DNA from: CAKRHR01 sp964423195
GTDB taxonomy: Bacteria; Bacillota; Clostridia; Lachnospirales; Lachnospiraceae
Assembly (NCBI GenBank): GCA_964423195.1
Contig: CAYRDY010000074.1
Location: 1-10,266 of the forward strand
Direction of reading: 5' to 3'
DNA: 10,266 bases
Shown: positions 6,301-10,266 of the stretch, in pieces
Position numbering within the stretch: position 1 is the first letter of the stretch
How the letters are laid out: each line of letters starts with the position of its first letter
The notes under the pieces: model-generated
Told to the model about the DNA's origin: nothing
The model's input: the letters and a program-made list of their open reading frames with translations, nothing else
Database searches by the model: none
Made by a program: the position numbers and the translations under genes

Positions 6301-7184
6301 TTCAGCTGGTGGGCGTGATCGACCGCCTCGATCTGTGTGAGGATGAGGATCAGCTCTATGTGCGCATTATCGATTATAAATCCGGCACGACAAAGTTTGA
6401 CATGTCGGCTCTGTTTTATGGCCTGCAGCTGCAGCTGATCGTCTATATGGAGGCGGCGATGGATCAGAAATCGCGGCAGGCGGGCGGGAAAAAAGTGACG
6501 CCGGCGGGCATCCTTTATTACAATATCAGCGACCCGTTCATCGCGGTGGACAGCGCCTCGATGTGCGGCGGTGGAAGTCCCCTGAGAGAAGACGCTGCGG
6601 AAGGCGCGGTGTTGACTCAGCCGGTGGACAGCGCGGCCGCAGCCGCGGATGATATGACGGATCACACGGCGGGCGGCACAGCCGCAGAACCCGTGGGAGG
6701 ACCGGAAGATGATGCCGCGCTGACAGAAAATGAGATCGCGCATGAGACGCTGAAGGCCCTGAAGATGAACGGTCTGGTCAACAGCAGCGAGCGCATCATT
6801 CACGCCATGGATGCCCACGTGACGGGGGCTTCGGATATTCTTCCAGTGACGTTCAACACGGACGGCAGTTTGTCGAGGAGTTCCAGCGTGGCCTCGACGG
6901 AGCATTTTCAACAACTGTTCGCGTTTACCGCGGATAAGGTCAAGGCCTTGGGGCAGGATATTTTAAACGGAGAGATCGGCGTTCATCCGTATGACCGCGG
7001 CAGCAGGGGAAATGCCTGCAATTATTGCCCGTATCAGGCTGTCTGCGGGTTTGACGAGGATATAGAGGGCTTTGAGGTCAACCGCATCCGGGAGATGTCT
7101 AGGGATGAGGTCTGGCAGCAAATAGGCGGAGGGGAGGTGCGCCATGGACACGACATGGACAGAGGAACAGAGGAAGGTCATTGA
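3384..7184 (+). CDS. addB: AddB subunit of the AddAB helicase-nuclease (exonuclease V-type, RexB)
   Basis: AddB works with AddA in the cytoplasm to unwind and resect double-strand breaks and prepare ends for RecA. A Walker A loop, GGSGFGKS, is at residues 8-15. The AddB-typical GVNDGIVPG is at 630-638. The C-terminal RecB-like nuclease domain shows His867 (LGTLFHRAL), Asp980 (GVIDRLDL), Asp997 and Lys999 in DYKSG, and QLQLIVY at 1015-1021. Four cysteines, C837 and C1212-x2-C1215-x5-C1221, match the set that binds a 4Fe-4S cluster in Bacillus subtilis AddB. At 1266 aa it is about 100 residues longer than the 1166-aa B. subtilis protein. Two low-complexity inserts (residues about 297-349 and 1056-1112) explain the excess. 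Its end overlaps addA by 41 nt. No frameshift or missing catalytic residue is seen. Confidence 0.97.
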   Translation: MGLQLLLGGSGFGKSQVMYAQVVRESLAHPEKNYFIVVPEQYTMQVQKKIVQMHPDHCTMTIDVVSFGRLAYRIFAELGMDTLTVLDDIGKGMVVRRIVNRELSKLKVFRGNAGKSGFIGEMKSTISELLQYRISPDDLGTAIEQLSDRPALRGKLEDIRCIYGGFMDYISQKYMTTEEILDKLVQVIGQSELVRRSAFYLDEFTGFTPPQYALIGELLRLSPAMQIALTVDTREDIYRPAKPFELFHLTRDTIHRLNRLCQRLHIERGEDIILPHAVRFPDGSPLSVLERHIYRSGGTAEQGGTGTAKQGTANASAKIDAADGSRSTSAVPCAGAEATSVGGGGSDGEPQVSIYAARNPYEELAFVSQEILRLCRSGLRYRDFAIVTGDLASYGHVAEQAMREAGIPIFIDAKKDVLSNSFVDFIRALIDVAAEDFSYDAVFRCLKTGWTDIACDDLDRLDNYVLATGVRGFGMWSKPFVRIYRGVSKNELVSINQIREQAMSWLAPVREVFHEQPKTAAQFSRALSDYLTEKDMETRVEARSRWFEAQGELGLAREYQQIYQVVTDIFERMAEIIGDEPMNVRTYRDILDAGLNEAKVGIIPPGIDQVMIGDILRTRLDDVKVLFFVGVNDGIVPGTVRDGGLINDRDKEALAACDFELAPTGKQDLYTEHFYIYSMLAKPSHRLIISFSKNDSGGRAMRPSSLIERISALLPQVRTQDLERVADASGHIYSVKAAESYLTEGMRKAAEADGHAPVRLPKQWFDLYVWMSRQGRRPAEKRMAAAPADEGQTFLSRLMDMAFAVHEDTPLSKAAVRALYGRVLMGSVTMLEQYASCAYAHFLSYGLGLKERQEFHLSAPDLGTLFHRALELFSRRLSDSEYNWHTVPEDVRDSMADACVEAAASEERHLILTDNFRNRSLLERLRRVVQKTVWALQMQIRRGSFEPANYEMRFDGSDGRSSLRFELPGHEAIQLVGVIDRLDLCEDEDQLYVRIIDYKSGTTKFDMSALFYGLQLQLIVYMEAAMDQKSRQAGGKKVTPAGILYYNISDPFIAVDSASMCGGGSPLREDAAEGAVLTQPVDSAAAAADDMTDHTAGGTAAEPVGGPEDDAALTENEIAHETLKALKMNGLVNSSERIIHAMDAHVTGASDILPVTFNTDGSLSRSSSVASTEHFQQLFAFTADKVKALGQDILNGEIGVHPYDRGSRGNACNYCPYQAVCGFDEDIEGFEVNRIREMSRDEVWQQIGGGEVRHGHDMDRGTEEGH
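4272..4430 (+). other. Low-complexity insert in AddB (residues ~297-349)
   Basis: This in-frame stretch encodes mainly Gly, Ala, Ser, Thr and a few charged residues. It separates the helicase-like segment ending at SVLERHIYRSG from the next conserved segment starting at VSIYAARNPYEE. It looks like a flexible loop inserted in the fold. It carries no motif I recognise. Confidence 0.65.
6549..6719 (+). other. Low-complexity insert in AddB (residues ~1056-1112)
   Basis: About 57 residues rich in Ala, Asp, Gly and Glu sit between GILYYNISDPF and LTENEIAHETLKALKMNGL. That places the insert after the nuclease motif and before the three C-terminal iron-sulfur cysteines. It is acidic and probably disordered. 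It contains one extra cysteine not expected to bind the cluster. Confidence 0.65.
7131..7139 (+). promoter_or_regulatory. Ribosome binding site of addA inside the end of addB
   Basis: GGGGAGGTG lies 4 nt before the ATG at 7144, within the last codons of addB. The strong site together with the 41-nt overlap suggests that the two subunits are translated in coupled fashion, which suits a 1:1 complex. Confidence 0.85.
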
Positions 7185-10100
7185 TCTGCGGGACAGAAAT
7201 ATCCTGGTGTCCGCGGCGGCGGGATCGGGAAAGACCGCCGTGCTCGTCGAGCGCATCATCTCCATGGTCACGGACAGGGCACATCCCGTCGATATCGACG
7301 AGCTGCTCGTTGTTACATTTACAAAGGCCGCGGCGTCGGAGATGAGAGAGCGCATCCGGCGCTCTCTGGAGGCAAAACGGGCAGAGGACCCCACCGATGA
7401 CCGTCTGGAGGAACAGATCGCTCTGCTCGGCAACGCCCAGATAACGACAATCGACAGCTTTTGCCTGTATGTGATCCGAAATCATTTCAATGAGATCGAT
7501 CTCGACCCGTCATTCCGCGTGGCCGATGAGATGGAGCTGACACTGATGCGCTCGGACATTCTGGGGAAATTGCTGGAGGATATGTATGAGGCCGGCAGTG
7601 AGGAATTCCTGTCGTTTGCGGCGTGCTACGCCCGCGGGAAGACGGACAGCGGCATCGAGGATCTCGTGATGCGGCTCTACAATTATTCGCAGAGCTACCC
7701 GTGGCCGGAGGAATGGCTTGACGGCTGCGCGGCGTCCCTGAATCCGGAATCACTTGACGCGTTTGAGAGTTCCGGGATGATGGCGTTCCTGAGAGACTAT
7801 GTTCACGATATCGCCTGTGACCTGAGAGATCAGCTCTTGTATGCCGTGGATGTCTGCCGTCTGCCGGATGGTCCGACATTTTACGAGGAGGCGCTGCAGT
7901 CCGACCTTGAGCAGATGGAGGCGCTGATCGGCGCGGAGGATTTTGACGCGCAAAAAAGGATTCTGGATGGGCTGGCATGGGAGACTCTGTCCAGAAAGCG
8001 CTCGGCAGCTTCCGCAAAAAATAAGGACATTGTCAAGGCCGTGCGCAAGGATGTCAAGGATACGGCCGCGGCTATCCGCAAGAAATTTTTCTTTACCGAT
8101 GTGGCACACATGATGGCGGATGTGCGCATGACGGCAGGTCCGATGGCCGTTCTGATTGATCTCGTCAAGCAGTTTTCACAGCGCTTTCAGGCGTTCAAGT
8201 CGGAGAAAAATGTCGTCGATTTCAGCGACCTTGAGCATTTCGCGCTGAATATCCTGATCAGAAAGGACGCGCAGGGCTGTCAGGTCAAGAGCGCGGCCGC
8301 TGAGGAGCTCAGTCGACAGTACCGCGAGATTCTCTGTGATGAGTATCAGGACAGCAATCTGCTCCAGGAGACGATTTTCAGGGCCATCTCGCGGGAGGAT
8401 GAGGGCCATCCGAATATTTTTATGGTCGGCGATGTGAAGCAGAGCATTTACAAGTTTAGGCTGGCGCGACCGGAGCTGTTTATGGAAAAGTATAACGATT
8501 ACTCGACGGAGGATGGCCTGTATCAGCGCATTGATCTGCACAAAAATTTTCGCAGCCGTGCCTGTGTGATCGATTTTGTCAATCTGATCTTTGAGCATAT
8601 CATGGGAAAATCTCTTGGCGGCATCGATTATGATGAACGGGCCGCGCTCTACGCGGGGGCAGTGTTCCCTGAACAGGATGCGCTGGGAACAGATGCGCCT
8701 GCCGGTGACGCGAACACAGAGGTCCTGCTGATCGATCTGAGTGACGACGGAATCGACGACGGAGGCGGCGACGCGGCCGGCCACCCCGCGGATGATCAGG
8801 AATCTGTGACAGGGCGAGAGGCCGAGGCGAGAGAGGTGGCGTCCAGAATCCGTCAGTTGATCGCGCAGCAGTATCAGGTGCTGGATAAGGAGAACGGCAC
8901 GTACCGACCGGTCCAGTACAGGGATATCGTCGTGCTGCTCCGGACGATGCGCGGATGGTCAGAGGTATTCGCCGATGTCCTGACCAAATCGGGCATTCCG
9001 GCGCACGCGGAGGTCTCCGGGGGATTCTTTGACACTTATGAGATTCGCACAGCGGTGTGTCTGCTGAGTGTGATCGACAATCCGATTCAGGATATTGAGC
9101 TGGCGGCGGTGCTCAAATCTTTTGTGGGCGGTTTTAGCAACGAGGAGCTGGCCATGATCCGCTCTGTCCAGAAGCGGGGCAGTCTCTATGATGCATGTAT
9201 AGGGTTTTTAGATCCGGCCGCGGACGCCTTTCTCGACGGCTATTTTGCGCGGGGAAAATATCTGGATGTGCGGCGGCGGCTGACAGATTTTCTGGATATG
9301 ATCGGGCGCTTTCGGGTGAAGGCGAGTTATATGAATATCCACCAGCTGATCATGGAGATTTTTGAGGAAACCGGATATGACCGCCTCATCAGTGCCATGC
9401 CTTATGGCGGACGCCGCCATGCGAATCTGGAACTGTTCATCGAGAAGGCTGTGGATTATGAGCGGACCAGCTATAAGGGGCTTTTCAATTTTATCCGATA
9501 TATCCGCAATCTGCGGATGCAGAATACGGATATCGGCGAGGTCTCTGCGTTCGGTGAGGATGAGAACGCGGTGCGCATCGTCAGCATCCACAAGAGCAAG
9601 GGCCTTGAGTATCCGGTCGTCTTCGTCAGCGGTATGAATAAATCGTTTAACAAGCAGGACGCCCGGAGCAGTGTACTGATTCACGCGGAATTCGGCCTTG
9701 GTCCGGAGGCCGTCGATGAGAAGACACGCGTCACCAGCCCGACGATATTTAAGAAGGCGATGGCGGAGAAGATCATTCTTGAGAGCCTCAGTGAGGAGCT
9801 GCGCGTCTTATATGTGGCTCTGACGCGGGCCAAGGAGAAATTGATCCTGACGGCATCGGTCAGAAATTTTGAAAAATCGGAGATCAAATGGCTGCGCTCG
9901 GCCGGCACCGGCGGGCAGCGCCTGACGTTTAAAGATCTGATCTCGGCGTCCGGATTTCTGGATTGGATCATGCCGGTTCTATACAGTGACGCGTACAGAG
10001 CCGCCAGTGAGGCAGAGGTCGATGTCAGGGTTATCCCTTATAGGAATCTGGCATGGCGGCAGGCGGAGGATGTCGTCGGCAATGCCGCGCGCCGAGGGGA

Positions 10101-10266
10101 ACTGTTGGCCGAGATCGAGAGACATGAGCAGACATTCGACGCCTCTTATCTGGACGCGCGGTTTGGCTGGGTATACCCTAAAGCCGCGGTGATCGGTCTG
10201 CCCGCGAAGCTGACCGTGTCCGAGATCAAGCGACTGTATCAGCGGCAGGCCGAGGGTGATGGCGAC
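7144..10266 (+). CDS. addA: AddA subunit of the AddAB helicase-nuclease (RexA), 3' end outside the window
   Basis: AddA is the ATP-driven 3'-5' motor of the complex and carries one of its two nuclease domains. The visible 1041 residues hold the UvrD/RecB superfamily 1 motifs: Walker A AAAGSGKT (24-31), TFTKAAASEM (58-67), ITTIDSFC (100-107), Walker B DEYQDSN (399-405), VGDVKQSIYKFR (428-439), HKNFRS (466-471), VSIHKSKGLEYP (813-824) and LYVALTRAKEK (889-899). The frame is open to the window edge. It ends just after LTVSEIKRL (1024-1032), the linker before the C-terminal RecB-like nuclease, so that domain is not seen. A short acidic Gly/Asp-rich insert lies at about 533-557. Relative to the roughly 1230-aa B. 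subtilis protein, some 200 residues should follow. The start is fixed by the strong site at 7131-7139. Confidence 0.97.
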   Translation, partial: MDTTWTEEQRKVIDLRDRNILVSAAAGSGKTAVLVERIISMVTDRAHPVDIDELLVVTFTKAAASEMRERIRRSLEAKRAEDPTDDRLEEQIALLGNAQITTIDSFCLYVIRNHFNEIDLDPSFRVADEMELTLMRSDILGKLLEDMYEAGSEEFLSFAACYARGKTDSGIEDLVMRLYNYSQSYPWPEEWLDGCAASLNPESLDAFESSGMMAFLRDYVHDIACDLRDQLLYAVDVCRLPDGPTFYEEALQSDLEQMEALIGAEDFDAQKRILDGLAWETLSRKRSAASAKNKDIVKAVRKDVKDTAAAIRKKFFFTDVAHMMADVRMTAGPMAVLIDLVKQFSQRFQAFKSEKNVVDFSDLEHFALNILIRKDAQGCQVKSAAAEELSRQYREILCDEYQDSNLLQETIFRAISREDEGHPNIFMVGDVKQSIYKFRLARPELFMEKYNDYSTEDGLYQRIDLHKNFRSRACVIDFVNLIFEHIMGKSLGGIDYDERAALYAGAVFPEQDALGTDAPAGDANTEVLLIDLSDDGIDDGGGDAAGHPADDQESVTGREAEAREVASRIRQLIAQQYQVLDKENGTYRPVQYRDIVVLLRTMRGWSEVFADVLTKSGIPAHAEVSGGFFDTYEIRTAVCLLSVIDNPIQDIELAAVLKSFVGGFSNEELAMIRSVQKRGSLYDACIGFLDPAADAFLDGYFARGKYLDVRRRLTDFLDMIGRFRVKASYMNIHQLIMEIFEETGYDRLISAMPYGGRRHANLELFIEKAVDYERTSYKGLFNFIRYIRNLRMQNTDIGEVSAFGEDENAVRIVSIHKSKGLEYPVVFVSGMNKSFNKQDARSSVLIHAEFGLGPEAVDEKTRVTSPTIFKKAMAEKIILESLSEELRVLYVALTRAKEKLILTASVRNFEKSEIKWLRSAGTGGQRLTFKDLISASGFLDWIMPVLYSDAYRAASEAEVDVRVIPYRNLAWRQAEDVVGNAARRGELLAEIERHEQTFDASYLDARFGWVYPKAAVIGLPAKLTVSEIKRLYQRQAEGDGD

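Noticed and set aside
7487..8784. Several minus-strand frames of 95-202 residues opposite addA
   Set aside because: addA is conserved end to end on the + strand here. The opposite frames have no start signals or recognisable motifs.

Overview
The window carries three genes on the + strand. The first encodes a large secreted repeat protein of unknown function. It is followed by addB and addA, which encode the two subunits of the AddAB (RexAB) helicase-nuclease for double-strand break repair. The addB-addA order, AGGAGG-type ribosome binding sites, a Gram-positive signal peptide, DUF4214-like modules and Cys-rich HEH/CxxCG repeats all point to an anaerobic low-GC-phylum Firmicute. A Lachnospiraceae-like Clostridium relative is most likely, although its coding DNA is moderately GC-rich by eye. 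That assignment is inference from gene families, not a search result.

Layout. Bases 1-257 hold no gene I can defend. They contain a 13-bp hairpin (12-48) and end in a strong rho-independent terminator (258-296), so some + strand transcript from upstream stops here. Bases 297-453 are the AT-rich control region of the first gene, with TGTAAA-type repeats, a promoter with a perfect TATAAT, and a ribosome binding site that fixes the start at 454. The protein at 454-3291 (945 aa) has, in order: a signal peptide, two tandem copies of a Cys-containing DUF4214-like module, a long Ala/Glu/Lys helix, a PAETK repeat, about 4.5 Cys/His repeats, a beta-type domain and an acidic tail. A second terminator hairpin (3318-3344) follows.

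Bases 3384-7184 are addB and 7144-10266 are addA. The two overlap by 41 nt and are surely cotranscribed and probably translationally coupled. AddA is cut by the window edge after 1041 codons, just before its nuclease domain. AddB keeps its nuclease residues and all four iron-sulfur cysteines. AddA keeps all the superfamily 1 helicase motifs visible in the window. The enzyme therefore looks functional: AddA is the motor, AddB contributes a second nuclease and the Fe-S-stabilised fold, and together they resect broken DNA ends for RecA.

The less ordinary points are the modular architecture and missing wall anchor of the surface protein, low-complexity Ala/Gly/Asp inserts in both Add subunits, the lack of room for a promoter between the terminator and addB, and a coding-like minus-strand stretch in 100-294 with no start signal. 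I did not find a convincing new multi-gene system.
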